Below, piece by piece: positions 56,113 to 64,000 of a DNA stretch of 64,000 nucleotides. How positions within the stretch are numbered: position 1 is the stretch's first letter; every line of letters begins with the position of its first letter. A program made the translations under genes and the position numbers. The notes under the pieces are model-generated. The model worked only from the letters and a program-made list of their open reading frames with translations. It was not told where the DNA came from and searched no databases. Source of the DNA: Mesobaculum littorinae (GTDB lineage Bacteria; Pseudomonadota; Alphaproteobacteria; Rhodobacterales; Rhodobacteraceae); assembly GCF_004011175.1 (NCBI RefSeq), contig NZ_RQXX01000002.1, positions 434,001 through 498,000 on the forward strand. Direction: 5' to 3'.

Positions 56113-56883
56113 ATGAAAATCCACCAGATCCGGAACGCCACGCTGATCGTCACCTTCGGCGGCAGCCGCTTTCTCGTCGATCCCTACCTTGCCGAAAAGG
56201 ACGCCTATCCGGGCTTCGAAGGGACGGTGAACAGCGAAATCCGCCACCCGCGCGTGGCGCTCAGCACGCCGATGGAGACGATCCTCGACTTCGACGCGCT
56301 GATCCTGACCCACCTGCACCCCGACCATTTCGACGAAGCCGCCATCAAGCTGCTGCCGCGGAACAAGCCGGTTTTCGTGCAGGACTACTCGGATGCCCGG
56401 CTGATCAGGGCCATGGGCTTTACCGACGTGCGCCCGCTGGGGATCGAGACCGCCTTCGAAGGCGTCACCCTGTCGCGCACCCGCGGCCAGCACGGCAGCG
56501 ACCAGGCCTATGTCTACGGCGCCGAGCGGCTGGGCAACGTGATGGGCGTGGTGTTCCGGGCCGAGGGAGAAAAGACGCTCTACCTTGCCGGTGACACGGT
56601 GTGGAACGCCATGGTCGACACCAACCTAAAGATGTTCAGGCCCGACGTCATCGTGCTGGCCGCCGGTGACGCACAGGTGCCGGGCCTGGGGTCCATCATC
56701 ATGGGCACGGCAGACATCAAGACTGTCTACGATGCCGCCCCCGGCGCGCAGATCATCGCCAACCACATGGAGACGGTGAATCACTGCGTGCTGAGCCGGG
56801 CCGAGCTTCTGAGCTTTGCCGAGACGAACGGCATGACCGAACGCCTGTCGATCCCGGCAGACGAAGCCGTGCTGGAGTTCTGA
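56113..56883 (+). CDS. MBL-fold metallo-hydrolase (UlaG-like)
   Basis: A 256-residue metallo-beta-lactamase-fold hydrolase. The N-terminus MKIHQIRNATLIVTFGGSRFLVDPYLAE is typical of UlaG/L-ascorbate-6-phosphate lactonase relatives. The metal motif HLHPDHFD (about 62-69) and later ligands in LYLAGDTVW and ANHMETVNH are present. There is no signal peptide. The gene follows the truncated cysteine hydrolase and may once have been in an operon with it. The substrate is unknown. Confidence 0.87.
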   Translation: MKIHQIRNATLIVTFGGSRFLVDPYLAEKDAYPGFEGTVNSEIRHPRVALSTPMETILDFDALILTHLHPDHFDEAAIKLLPRNKPVFVQDYSDARLIRAMGFTDVRPLGIETAFEGVTLSRTRGQHGSDQAYVYGAERLGNVMGVVFRAEGEKTLYLAGDTVWNAMVDTNLKMFRPDVIVLAAGDAQVPGLGSIIMGTADIKTVYDAAPGAQIIANHMETVNHCVLSRAELLSFAETNGMTERLSIPADEAVLEF

Positions 56884-57353
56884 GCATGAGCGAGGCGACC
56901 AAGGCCACCATCCGCCAGCAGCTGGCCAGCCCCGCCGCGCCCAGCAGCGAACGGGTGCGGCCTTTGGTGTGGCGCATCCGCGGGCGAAAGCGAGGGGGGC
57001 GCCGCACTGCGTCCAGGCGCGGGGCGCCATTGGTCCCGATCACTGCAAGGCTTGGCCGATACGCCGGTTTGGCCAACCTGACGGTTTCCCTGGCCCGCAG
57101 ATCTCGGCTATACGCGGCTTCAGCAAGGCGCGACGCATCTCGCCCCCGGTGACCCGTTCGTCGTCGCATCTGGGAAGGGGGATGTCGGTCCCGCCGGGCC
57201 CGGCAGCCACTGCTGCGGCAGAGACACGGCGGCGCCCGCAGCGGTCCCTCGATCCACGTGGGCCGGAAGGCCGCGGGTGTCCCGGGAACTGCCTCGTGCC
57301 GCGGCATCCCAGCCAAGGTCGGCCACGGTGCCGAAAGGTCGAAGAAGCGAAGT
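56884..57353 (+). other. Region of probable gene decay between metallo-hydrolase and dusA genes
   Basis: An ATG at 56886 opens a frame (MSEATKATIRQQLASPAAP) that begins like a real gene directly behind the metallo-hydrolase. It soon turns into Arg-rich sequence without a family match. I treat the region as the stump of a lost third gene plus the dusA promoter region. No RNA or repeat was recognised. Confidence 0.4.
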
Positions 57354-58427
57354 ATGCAGATAGATCACCACGCCCGCCTGTCCGTCGCCCCGATGATGGA
57401 CTGGACCGACCGCAACTGCCGCGCCTTTCATCGCGTGCTGTCGCGCAAGACCCTGCTATATACCGAGATGGTCGTTTCGGCCGCGCTGGTACGGGGCGGG
57501 GCGCGGCACCTGTTGACCTTCGATGCGGCCGAGCATCCCGTCGCGCTGCAACTGGGCGGCTCGGATCCGGCCGAGCTGGCCGAGGCCGCGCGGATCGGAG
57601 CCGGTGAGGGATACGACGAAATCAACCTCAACTGCGGCTGCCCCTCCGACCGCGTGCAGTCGGGCACCTTCGGGGCCGTCCTGATGAAGGACCCGCAGCG
57701 GGTGGCCGATTGCCTGGCCGCGATGCAGGCCGCGGCGGGGCCGGTCGAGGTGACGGTCAAATGCCGCATCGGCGTCGACGATCAGGACCCCGCCCGGGTG
57801 CTTCCCGATTTTCTGACCCATGTGCGCGACGCGGGCATCCGCCGCGTCTCCGTCCATGCGCGAAAGGCGTGGCTGCAGGGGCTCAGCCCCAAGGAGAACC
57901 GCGATGTCCCGCCGCTCGACTACGATCTGGTGATCGAGATGCTGCGCGCCTTTCCCGACCTGCACCTGTCGGTCAACGGCGGCATCGGCACGCTGGACGA
58001 GGCCGCGGCGTTCCTCGACCGCGGTCTGCATGGCGTGATGGTCGGGCGTGCCGCGTATCAGCGCCCCGCCGACATCCTGCTGGAGGCCGACCGGAGGGTC
58101 TTTGGTGCCGCGAATCCCTGCGCCGACGCGGTCGAGGCCGCGCAGGCGATGCGTCCCCATATCGCGCGCCACCTCGAAGGCGGCGGGCGGCTGGACCAGG
58201 TGACACGGCACATGCTGGGGCTTTTCGCGGGACGTCCCGGCGCGCGGCTCTGGCGCCGCCTCCTGTCGGAAGGGGCGCATCGCCCGGGCGCCGGGCTGGA
58301 CGTCTACGACGATGCGCTGGCGGCGGTGACGCAGGCGCTGGAGACGGAGACCCAGCCGGGCGATGAGGCCATGGGCGAGGGGTCGACGGCCGGGGGCGTC
58401 CCGTCCCGGCCGGTTCCGACGTCCTAA
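57354..58427 (+). CDS. dusA: tRNA-dihydrouridine(20/20a) synthase DusA
   Basis: FMN enzyme that reduces uridine 20 and 20a in the tRNA D-loop using NADPH. The 357-residue product begins RLSVAPMMDWTDRNCRAFHR and shows the DusA TIM-barrel motifs LQLGGSDPAELAEAAR, YDEINLNCGCPSDRVQSGTFG (catalytic cysteine), VTVKCRIGVDDQD and VHARKAWLQGLSPKENRDVPP, the last being the DusA-specific loop. The frame is open from 57258, but only from the ATG at 57354 does family similarity begin. The last four bases overlap the convergent MFS gene. Confidence 0.94.
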   Translation: MQIDHHARLSVAPMMDWTDRNCRAFHRVLSRKTLLYTEMVVSAALVRGGARHLLTFDAAEHPVALQLGGSDPAELAEAARIGAGEGYDEINLNCGCPSDRVQSGTFGAVLMKDPQRVADCLAAMQAAAGPVEVTVKCRIGVDDQDPARVLPDFLTHVRDAGIRRVSVHARKAWLQGLSPKENRDVPPLDYDLVIEMLRAFPDLHLSVNGGIGTLDEAAAFLDRGLHGVMVGRAAYQRPADILLEADRRVFGAANPCADAVEAAQAMRPHIARHLEGGGRLDQVTRHMLGLFAGRPGARLWRRLLSEGAHRPGAGLDVYDDALAAVTQALETETQPGDEAMGEGSTAGGVPSRPVPTS

Positions 58428-59617
58428 CCCAGTGACAGGCGCGACCGCGCCATGACGGCCAGAAGCGTCGCGGCGGCGGCGGCGCACAGCGCGATGGCCA
58501 CGATCATCGGCCGCGCGGTGTTGTCGAAGAACGGCCCCGTGGCGGCGATCATCAAGCCGCCCACCAGCATCTGCAGGGTGCCGCCAAGCGATGCCGCCAG
58601 CCCCGCCCGGTCGCCATGGTCGTCGAGCGCCAGGACCATCGTCGCCGGGATCACCAGCCCCAGCCCCGCGTTGGCGCCGATCAGGCACAGCACGATCGCA
58701 GCAAAGCTGATCAGCCCGGCCAGCTCGATCCCCAGAAGCAGCATCGAAAAGCCAAGGAACAGCCCGATCCCCAGCGTGACCAGCCGTTGCATCCCCAGCC
58801 GCGTGCCCAGCGGCCCCGCGACCTGCGAGGCGCCGAAAAAGCCCGCCGCGTTCGCCGCGAAGGCCAGCGAGAACTCGGTCGGTGTCAGGTGGAACTGCTC
58901 GACATAGACAAAGCTGGCCGAGGCAATGAAGACGAAGAAGCTGGCCATGCCGAAGCCGCCGACGAAGGTCAGCCCCATGAACTTGGGATCGCGCAGCAAA
59001 AGCCGCGCATCGCGGCGCAGCTGGCCCAGACGCACGGGGTGGCGCCGCGCGGGCGGCAGGGTTTCGGGCAGAAACGTCAGGGTGACCACCGCCGACACCA
59101 CCGCCGCGGCGGCCAGCACGCCGAAGACCGCGCGCCACCCCGCGACCGAGATCACGCCCGAACCCGCCAGCGGCGCCAGCATCGGCGAGACCGAGATCAC
59201 CAGCATCACCATCGCCATCAGCCGCGTGCCCTCGGGCCCGGTGTGCATGTCGCGGATCACCGCGCGCGGCACCACCATCAGCACCGCCGCCCCGAGCCCC
59301 TGCAGCGCGCGCCAGGCCAGCAGCGCCTCGAGCGATCCGGCCAGCGTGCAGCCCAGCGACCCCAGCGCAAAGATCCCGAGCCCCGCCAGGATCGGCGGGC
59401 GCCGCCCGGTCTGGTCGGCCAGCGGCCCCCAGATCAGTTGCGCCGCGCCGAAGGTGGCGAAGAACACCACGAGCGAGGCCTGTACCATCGCGGCCGAGGC
59501 ATCGAGGTCGGTGGCGATGGCGGGCATGGCCGGCAGGTACATGTCGATCGACAGCGGACCCACGGCCGAAAGCAGGCCGAGGACCAGTGCCGTGCGGAAG
59601 AGCGGGGGTGTGGCCAT
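58424..59617 (-). CDS. MFS drug exporter, Bcr/CflA family
   Basis: Twelve-segment proton-driven exporter of 397 residues. The signatures GPLSIDMYLPAMPAIATDL in TM1 and GPLADQTGRRPPILAGLGIF between TM2 and TM3 are those of the Bcr/CflA subfamily, which exports bicyclomycin, chloramphenicol or other small molecules. An upstream in-frame ATG at 59659 adds 14 residues; the one at 59617 matches family N-termini. It is convergent with dusA (four-base overlap). Substrate is unknown. Confidence 0.9.
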   Translation of the reverse strand: MATPPLFRTALVLGLLSAVGPLSIDMYLPAMPAIATDLDASAAMVQASLVVFFATFGAAQLIWGPLADQTGRRPPILAGLGIFALGSLGCTLAGSLEALLAWRALQGLGAAVLMVVPRAVIRDMHTGPEGTRLMAMVMLVISVSPMLAPLAGSGVISVAGWRAVFGVLAAAAVVSAVVTLTFLPETLPPARRHPVRLGQLRRDARLLLRDPKFMGLTFVGGFGMASFFVFIASASFVYVEQFHLTPTEFSLAFAANAAGFFGASQVAGPLGTRLGMQRLVTLGIGLFLGFSMLLLGIELAGLISFAAIVLCLIGANAGLGLVIPATMVLALDDHGDRAGLAASLGGTLQMLVGGLMIAATGPFFDNTARPMIVAIALCAAAAATLLAVMARSRLSLG

Positions 59618-59895
59618 GCGAAGCGTCCGGATCAGGGGGGGAGGAGGCGTGGCGCGCACCTAGCCCCGTTTGCCCCCGGGCGTAAATGGGGCAGGCGCCT
59701 TGCGAAGGGTGGCCCGCGCTTTGGGGGGCTGTCGGCGCGCCAGTGGCGGCGGCAGGCTCGTGCTGGTGGCGACCTCGTGCTGGCGGCGGACCCGCTGGGG
59801 CTACGAGTCCGGTGGTGTGGCGGGTGTCATGGTGATTGCGTCCGGGCGACGAAACCGCTCTATCTGGGCGCCTGAGACCTTAGGGAGGCCACCGG

Positions 59896-60720
59896 ATGCT
59901 CGACCCCACGATGATCGTTCCGATGCTATGTCTGCTGCTGCTCATCGGAGCGGTGGCGGGGGTGATTTCGGGTCTCCTTGGGGTCGGAGGCGGTATCGTT
60001 CTGGTGCCGGCCTTCTACTATGCCTTCGGCGCGCTGGGCTTTGGCGGGCCCTACCTGATGCAGATCTGCCTTGCGACATCGCTGGCGACGATCATCGTCA
60101 CCTCGCTCCGGTCGCTGTCGGGGCACCACCGCAAGGGCGCGGTGGACTGGAGCATCCTGCGCAGCTGGGCGCCCGGCATCGCCGTGGGAGCGCTGTTCGG
60201 CGTCTTCGTCGCCGCGGGGCTGCGGACCGCGACACTGCAGGCGATCTTCGGCATCCTGGGCGTGACGATCGGGCTCTACCTCGCCTTCGGCAAGGCCGAG
60301 TGGCGGCTGTCGGACCGCATGCCCGGTCTTGCGCTGCGTTCCGTGCTGTCTCCGGTCGTGGGGTTCCTGTCGGTGCTGATGGGGATCGGGGGCGGATCCT
60401 TTGGGGTGCCGGTGATGACGCTCTGCGGGCGGCCGATCCACCGCGCCGTCGCCACCGCCTCGGGATTCGGCCTGCTGATCGCGGTGCCCTCCGCGCTGGG
60501 GTTCCTCTTCGTGTCGATCCCCGACGGCGCGCGGCCGCCGCTGACACTCGGGGCGGTCAACCTGCCGGCCTTCGCGGTGGTCATCGCGATGACGCTGCTG
60601 ACCGCGCCGCTGGGCGTGCGGTTGGCCCATGCGACGAACCCAAAGCCGCTGCGCCGGATCTTCGCCGCGTTCCTGCTGCTCGTCGCGCTCAACATGCTGC
60701 GCAAGTCCGCGGGATTGTGA
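59896..60720 (+). CDS. Sulfite exporter TauE/SafE family protein (TSUP)
   Basis: A 274-residue permease with about eight hydrophobic segments. The family motif is in both halves: AGVISGLLGVGGGIVLVPAFYY near the N-terminus and VGFLSVLMGIGGGSFGVPVM in the middle. Members export sulfite, sulfoacetate or other organosulfur anions; nothing nearby (no tau, sox or sulfonate genes) narrows the substrate. It stands alone on the plus strand. Confidence 0.9.
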   Translation: MLDPTMIVPMLCLLLLIGAVAGVISGLLGVGGGIVLVPAFYYAFGALGFGGPYLMQICLATSLATIIVTSLRSLSGHHRKGAVDWSILRSWAPGIAVGALFGVFVAAGLRTATLQAIFGILGVTIGLYLAFGKAEWRLSDRMPGLALRSVLSPVVGFLSVLMGIGGGSFGVPVMTLCGRPIHRAVATASGFGLLIAVPSALGFLFVSIPDGARPPLTLGAVNLPAFAVVIAMTLLTAPLGVRLAHATNPKPLRRIFAAFLLLVALNMLRKSAGL

Positions 60721-60804
60721 CGCCGAGGAGACCCCGGGACGCCAGCCGGGCCGGGCCCCAGTCTGGACCCGGTCTGGACCCGGACGGGACTGCCCGCAGG
60801 TGGA

Positions 60805-61389
60805 TCAGTCGACGGGCTGGCCGTTCTTCAGCAGGCTCACGGGGTTGAGTTCGCCATCGTAGCTTGCATCGACCTCGTAGTCGCGCAGCACATAGCCCTG
60901 TAGCGTCAGGTCCCACGTGCCTGCCGACATCGCGTCGCCCACGCCGCGCCATTTCTCCTGCGTGACGATCTGACCGGTCCTCTCGTCCACCGCGGCGTTG
61001 ATCAGCGTGGCCGTCGTTTCATATCCCGCTATCCCCAGGTGCGCGAGCTCGCTTTCCATGGTGTTGTTCTCGTCGGTGTAGGTCAGGTCGAGCGCGGGCT
61101 GGGCGAAACTGGCGACGTGCAGACCGTCGAGGTTGGTCTGGATGACGAAGGCGTCGACGCGATTATAGGCCCCGAAATCGCAGGTGAAGGCAAAGACGGT
61201 CAGGGTGCCCTCACCCTCGCCCCGCGTAATGTCGTAGCGTTCAGGCGCTGCTGGATCGTCAAAATAGAGGGGGCAGATGTCGTCCGAAAAAGCCGCCTCG
61301 AACAGGGCCACGGCCTGGGTGTCGAGCTCGTCTGCTGCGACAGGGCAGGCCGCAAGGGCCGCGAGGGTGGAGAGGGAGATCAGGCGCAT
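60805..61389 (-). CDS. Secreted protein of unknown function
   Basis: A 194-residue protein with a signal peptide (MRLISLSTLAALAACPVAAD). The mature part has two Cys (DDICPLYF, FTCDFGAYN) that could form a disulfide, and is beta-rich. I do not recognise a named family with confidence; it has some DUF1176-like character. The ATG at 61389 is used; a GTG at 61398 is the alternative start. It is convergent with the TSUP gene. Confidence 0.7.
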   Translation of the reverse strand: MRLISLSTLAALAACPVAADELDTQAVALFEAAFSDDICPLYFDDPAAPERYDITRGEGEGTLTVFAFTCDFGAYNRVDAFVIQTNLDGLHVASFAQPALDLTYTDENNTMESELAHLGIAGYETTATLINAAVDERTGQIVTQEKWRGVGDAMSAGTWDLTLQGYVLRDYEVDASYDGELNPVSLLKNGQPVD

Positions 61390-61626
61390 TGCACTCACCG
61401 ATAGTCTGAAGATGTCGGCCGCATCATTGCGGACAGGGCAGAGATAGAGGCGCGACCGGGCTGCGGCAAACGCCGTCGGCCTCCCCTTGCCGCCGCTATC
61501 CGCCCCGGGGGCTTGGGGCCACGCACAGGGGCGGGGGCCCGTTCCGCCCCCCCTGGGCCATTCGGAGGCGGCCAGGTGGCGCGCGGGCTCTGGCAGGTCG
61601 CGGGCAATGGGGCTAAGGCCTGCCCC

Positions 61627-62709
61627 ATGACCCGCACCCTGTTTTCGCCCAATGTCGTCCGCGCCCTGATCACGCTTGCCTTCATCGCGGCCGGTGGCGC
61701 GGGGGGGCTGGTGGCGGCGGCGCTGGCCCTGCCGATGCCCTACATGCTGGGCAGCCTTGCCGTGACATCGACGCTGATCGGCCTGCTACAGAACCGGCTG
61801 CCTGGCGACTATGTCTTTCCCCAGCGGATCCGCGCGATCTTCATCGCCGTCGTCGGCACGCTGATCGGCGCCCAGGTCGACCCCTCCTTCGTGTCGCAGA
61901 TCCCGGAGATGGCAATCAGCCTCTTCGCGGTGACCTTCTTCGTGCTGATCGCGCATGCGACGAACTACCTGATCTTCCGCCGCATGGGGGGGTACGACAA
62001 GCCCACCGCCTTTTTCTGCGGCTCGCCCGGCGGTCTGATCGAAAGCATCACGCTGGGCGAACAGGCGGGTGCCAACGTGCAGCTACTGACGCTGCAGCAT
62101 TTCCTGCGGATCATCCTTGTCGTCACCATCCTGCCGCTCGCCCTGTCGATCTGGCATGGCGAGGCGCTGGGCAGCGCCGCCGGTGTGCAGTTGAGCGGGC
62201 ATCCCGTGGGCCTGGGCAGCCTGCCGCTTCTGATTGCCGTGGCCGTGGCGGGGCTGGTGCTGGGGATCAAGCTGAGGCTGCCGGCCGGGCAGCTTCTGGG
62301 GCCGCTGGTCTTTGCCGCGCTGGCCAGCGGCAGCGGGCTTCTGACGGTCGAAGGGCCGGGCTGGACCATCGGCGTGGCGCAGATTGTCATCGGCGTGTCG
62401 CTCGGGGCGCGCTTTGCCGGGGTCACGCGCCAGCTTCTGTTCCGCGGGCTGCGCCTGTCGGCGGTGTCGGCGGTGTCGATGCTGCTGATCGGGGCGGCCT
62501 TTTCGGAGGGGCTGCACCTTGTCACCGGAAACGGGATCGAGGCGCTGCTGATCAGCTTCGCCCCCGGCGGCGTGTCCGAGATGGGGCTGATCGCACTGTC
62601 GCTTGCGGTGAACCCGGCCTTCGTCACCTTCCACCACCTCTACCGCATCGCGGTCACGGTGATCGAGATCTCGATCGCCTCGCGCTGGTTCCGCCCGCGG
62701 CAGGGGTGA
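61627..62709 (+). CDS. AbrB-family (putative ammonia monooxygenase-like) membrane protein
   Basis: A 360-residue membrane protein with about ten hydrophobic segments and an internal duplication: ALPMPYMLGSLAVTSTLIGL in the first half and RLPAGQLLGPLVFAALASGSGL in the second. GSPGGLIESITLGEQAGANVQLL and APGGVSEMGLIALSLAVNPAFVTFHHLYRI are the paired family motifs. The family name AbrB or ammonia-monooxygenase-like is historical; members are now viewed as permeases of unknown substrate. This is not the AbrB DNA-binding protein. The ATG at 61627 is the first that precedes family similarity. Confidence 0.87.
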   Translation: MTRTLFSPNVVRALITLAFIAAGGAGGLVAAALALPMPYMLGSLAVTSTLIGLLQNRLPGDYVFPQRIRAIFIAVVGTLIGAQVDPSFVSQIPEMAISLFAVTFFVLIAHATNYLIFRRMGGYDKPTAFFCGSPGGLIESITLGEQAGANVQLLTLQHFLRIILVVTILPLALSIWHGEALGSAAGVQLSGHPVGLGSLPLLIAVAVAGLVLGIKLRLPAGQLLGPLVFAALASGSGLLTVEGPGWTIGVAQIVIGVSLGARFAGVTRQLLFRGLRLSAVSAVSMLLIGAAFSEGLHLVTGNGIEALLISFAPGGVSEMGLIALSLAVNPAFVTFHHLYRIAVTVIEISIASRWFRPRQG

Positions 62710-62816
62710 TCGGCCCGCGTCCGGGCCGCGCGAATTAGCAAAGCGTCAATCCCCACGGCCTAGACCATGCAGGACCCGGCGGGAATCCCGCCGCCCTTCG
62801 TGATAGGAGAGCCGCG

Positions 62817-63389
62817 ATGTTTCGCCCCTGCCTGACCGCTGCCGCGCTGGCGGTCGCCCTTGCCGCGCCCGCATCGGCGCAGGATCTGTCCGAATCGATG
62901 CAGATCTACCTCGATACCTACGTGCGCCCTTGGATGCAGGACCCGGTGATCGTGCGCGCGATCCTTGCCCAGAACGCCGAGCATGCGGCGCTGACGCCTG
63001 CGCAGATCGATGCGCTGGACCAGCGCTGGCGGGCCGAGGCCGAAGAGGGGGAGGGCCGTCTGATCGCCGCGGTGCGCGGCACCGCCGCCTCGCAATTCCT
63101 CAACGACCGCATGGCGGAATCCGCTGGCGCGATTTCGGAGGTGATCCTGATGGACGCGGTCGGGCTGAACGTCGCCGCGACGGGCCTGCCCTCGGACTAC
63201 TGGCAGGGGGACGAGGCCAAGCATCAGGATACCTATCGCGTCGGGCCCGATGCCGTGCATATCGGCGAGATCGAGTTCGACCGGTCGAGCGATACGTTCC
63301 AGGGGCAGGTGTCGGCCACCATCGTCGGCGCGGACGGCCAGCCTATCGGGGCGATCACGCTGGGGATCGACGCAGAAAGCCTGTTCTGA
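62817..63389 (+). CDS. Stand-alone periplasmic PDC/Cache-like sensor protein
   Basis: A 190-residue exported protein (signal peptide CLTAAALAVALAAPASAQ). The mature part resembles the PDC/Cache ligand-binding domain of chemoreceptors and kinases: a long N-terminal helix, VILMDAVGLNVAATGLPSDYWQGDEAKHQDTY, then DAVHIGEIEFDRSSDTFQGQVSATIV and IGAITLGIDAE. No transmembrane or signalling domain is attached, so it would have to bind a ligand and act through a partner or serve as a scavenger. GATAGGAGAG lies upstream of the ATG. Confidence 0.75.
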   Translation: MFRPCLTAAALAVALAAPASAQDLSESMQIYLDTYVRPWMQDPVIVRAILAQNAEHAALTPAQIDALDQRWRAEAEEGEGRLIAAVRGTAASQFLNDRMAESAGAISEVILMDAVGLNVAATGLPSDYWQGDEAKHQDTYRVGPDAVHIGEIEFDRSSDTFQGQVSATIVGADGQPIGAITLGIDAESLF

Positions 63390-63447
63390 TCCCCGGTAGG
63401 GGGCTGATAGGGAAGCTTCCCCTGGTAAGATCCGCGAATACGAAAGA

Positions 63448-63478
63448 TCCGCCCCCGGCCTGGTTGGCCGGGGCGGCG
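63448..63478 (-). terminator. Terminator downstream of tRNA-Gly
   Basis: The arms CCGCCCCCGGCC and GGCCGGGGCGG pair with one bulge and a five-base loop. On the minus strand the hairpin is followed by ATCTTTCG. It could also terminate the PDC-like gene from the other side. Confidence 0.6.
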
Positions 63479-63506
63479 ATCTGTCCGCGATCTTTAGAGG
63501 AACCAT

Positions 63507-63581
63507 TGGAGCGGGCGATGAGATTCGAACTCACGACCCTTACCTTGGCAAGGTAATGCTCTACCCCTGAGCTACGCCCGC
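63507..63581 (-). tRNA. tRNA-Gly (anticodon GCC)
   Basis: A 75-base tRNA on the minus strand. It starts GCGGGCGTAGCTCAGGGGTA, has the anticodon loop TTGCCAA (GCC), and the T-arm GTGAGTTCGAATCTCAT. The 3' end CGCCCGC pairs with the 5' acceptor strand and is followed by T and an encoded CCA. Confidence 0.97.
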
Positions 63582-63868
63582 CTCCGTTGGTGAGGGGGTG
63601 TTTAAGTCGAGCGCGGGGGCGCCGCAAGTGGAAAATCACGGTCACGCTCCGATTTCCTGAACGACTTTACGTAAGCGGCGGTGCGCGGTCACGAGGCGCC
63701 TCTGCCCGTCCGCCGGGCGGGCAGAGGCAGGGCCAATCGTGTCGATGGGGCCCCCCAAACCGACAGCGGGCCGCCCGATTCCCCGGACGGCCCGACCGTA
63801 ACTTGATAGCTGCCCGCCTGCGTCCCGGGCCGTGTCCCCGGGGCGAGGGCCGCGCGGCAGGGCCCGTG

Positions 63869-64000
63869 TCAGTGGCGCGGGTCGCCAGCCGCTACGGCGG
63901 GGATCTTCGCCCGCCGCCTGGCGCGCCAGAGGTTCAGTGCCTCGACCCCGCCGGCAAAGACCATGGCCGCATAGATGAACCCGCGTTCGATGTGGAAGTG
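63869..64000 (-). CDS. C-terminal end of a TerC-family membrane protein (partial)
   Basis: Only the last 43 residues are in the window. They read HFHIERGFIYAAMVFAGGVE and then ALNLWRARRRAKIPAVAAGD, ending at a stop at 63869. The pattern of a HIERGFIY helix, AMVFAGGVEALN and a basic tail is the usual C-terminus of TerC/YgdQ-family integral membrane proteins. The rest lies beyond the window edge, so the assignment is provisional. About 290 bases with GC-rich inverted repeats (63698-63730 and around 63760-63790) separate it from the tRNA-Gly gene. Confidence 0.7.
   Translation of the reverse strand, partial: HFHIERGFIYAAMVFAGGVEALNLWRARRRAKIPAVAAGDPRH

Noticed and set aside
56886-57152. An 88-codon gene after the metallo-hydrolase
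   Set aside because: The first 19 codons look gene-like but the rest is Arg-rich with no family match; treated as a decayed start.
63869-64000. Functional link between the TerC-like gene and the trg tellurite locus
   Set aside because: They are more than 12 kb apart, and most TerC-family proteins have no tellurite role, so proximity is not evidence.

Overview
The window comes from a GC-rich alphaproteobacterium, almost certainly a member of the Rhodobacterales (Roseobacter/Rhodobacter/Paracoccus group). The evidence is the end of the dcw cluster continuing into lpxC, bamD and recN, a fumC / DUF4169 / ribbon-helix-helix / sspB block, the trgA-trgB-cysK tellurite locus first described in Rhodobacter sphaeroides, a circularly permuted two-piece ssrA gene encoding the tag ANDNRAPVAVAA, cobST, and a Ccm cytochrome c maturation operon. 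No prophage, insertion sequence or CRISPR array was seen. Most of the window is densely packed chromosomal core with small accessory patches.

Layout. 1-9 kb: cell division and envelope genes (ddl, ftsQ, ftsA, ftsZ, lpxC, bamD) and the DNA repair gene recN. 9-14 kb: a SnoaL-like protein, a GlcD-type FAD oxidase, a ClC transporter, a DUF427 protein and a Gdx/SugE exporter. 14-19 kb: an aminopeptidase P, cobT and cobS. 19-21.3 kb: an ECF sigma factor, an RskA-type anti-sigma factor and a Tat-exported MsrB, with four hairpins at an exact 27-nt period in the msrB leader. 21.3-22 kb: a decayed SDR gene. 22-25 kb: ccmABCDG. 25-29.8 kb: acnA, a DUF1223 protein and a small membrane protein. 29.8-36.5 kb: two Tad-type minor pilin modules on either side of gdhA. 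36.5-40.4 kb: RHH, DUF4169, fumC, sspB and chrA. 40.4-40.8 kb: permuted tmRNA on the minus strand. 41-46.3 kb: a UspA protein, a BCCT osmolyte transporter, photolyase and a Cfa-type methyltransferase. 46.3-51.5 kb: trgA, trgB, cysK and a large MscS channel. 51.6-56.9 kb: tRNA-Ser, a RidA / cytochrome c / Tat flavin amine oxidase operon, a GlxA-type regulator, a cysteine-hydrolase remnant and a metallo-hydrolase. 57.3-64 kb: dusA, an MFS exporter, a TauE/SafE permease, secreted hypotheticals, an AbrB-family permease, tRNA-Gly and the C-terminus of a TerC-family protein cut by the window edge.

How the genes work together. FtsQ, FtsA and FtsZ build the divisome, while Ddl, LpxC and BamD supply peptidoglycan, lipid A and outer-membrane proteins. 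CcmABCDG matures c-type cytochromes, which the cytochrome c of the amine oxidase operon at 52-54.5 kb would need. That operon looks like a complete periplasmic amine or amino-acid oxidising module: a Tat-exported flavoenzyme, a dedicated electron acceptor and an exported Rid protein to hydrolyse the imine product. It is the best candidate here for an under-described system. Stress functions recur through the window: ECF sigma with MsrB, trgAB-cysK, photolyase, UspA with BCCT, and MscS.
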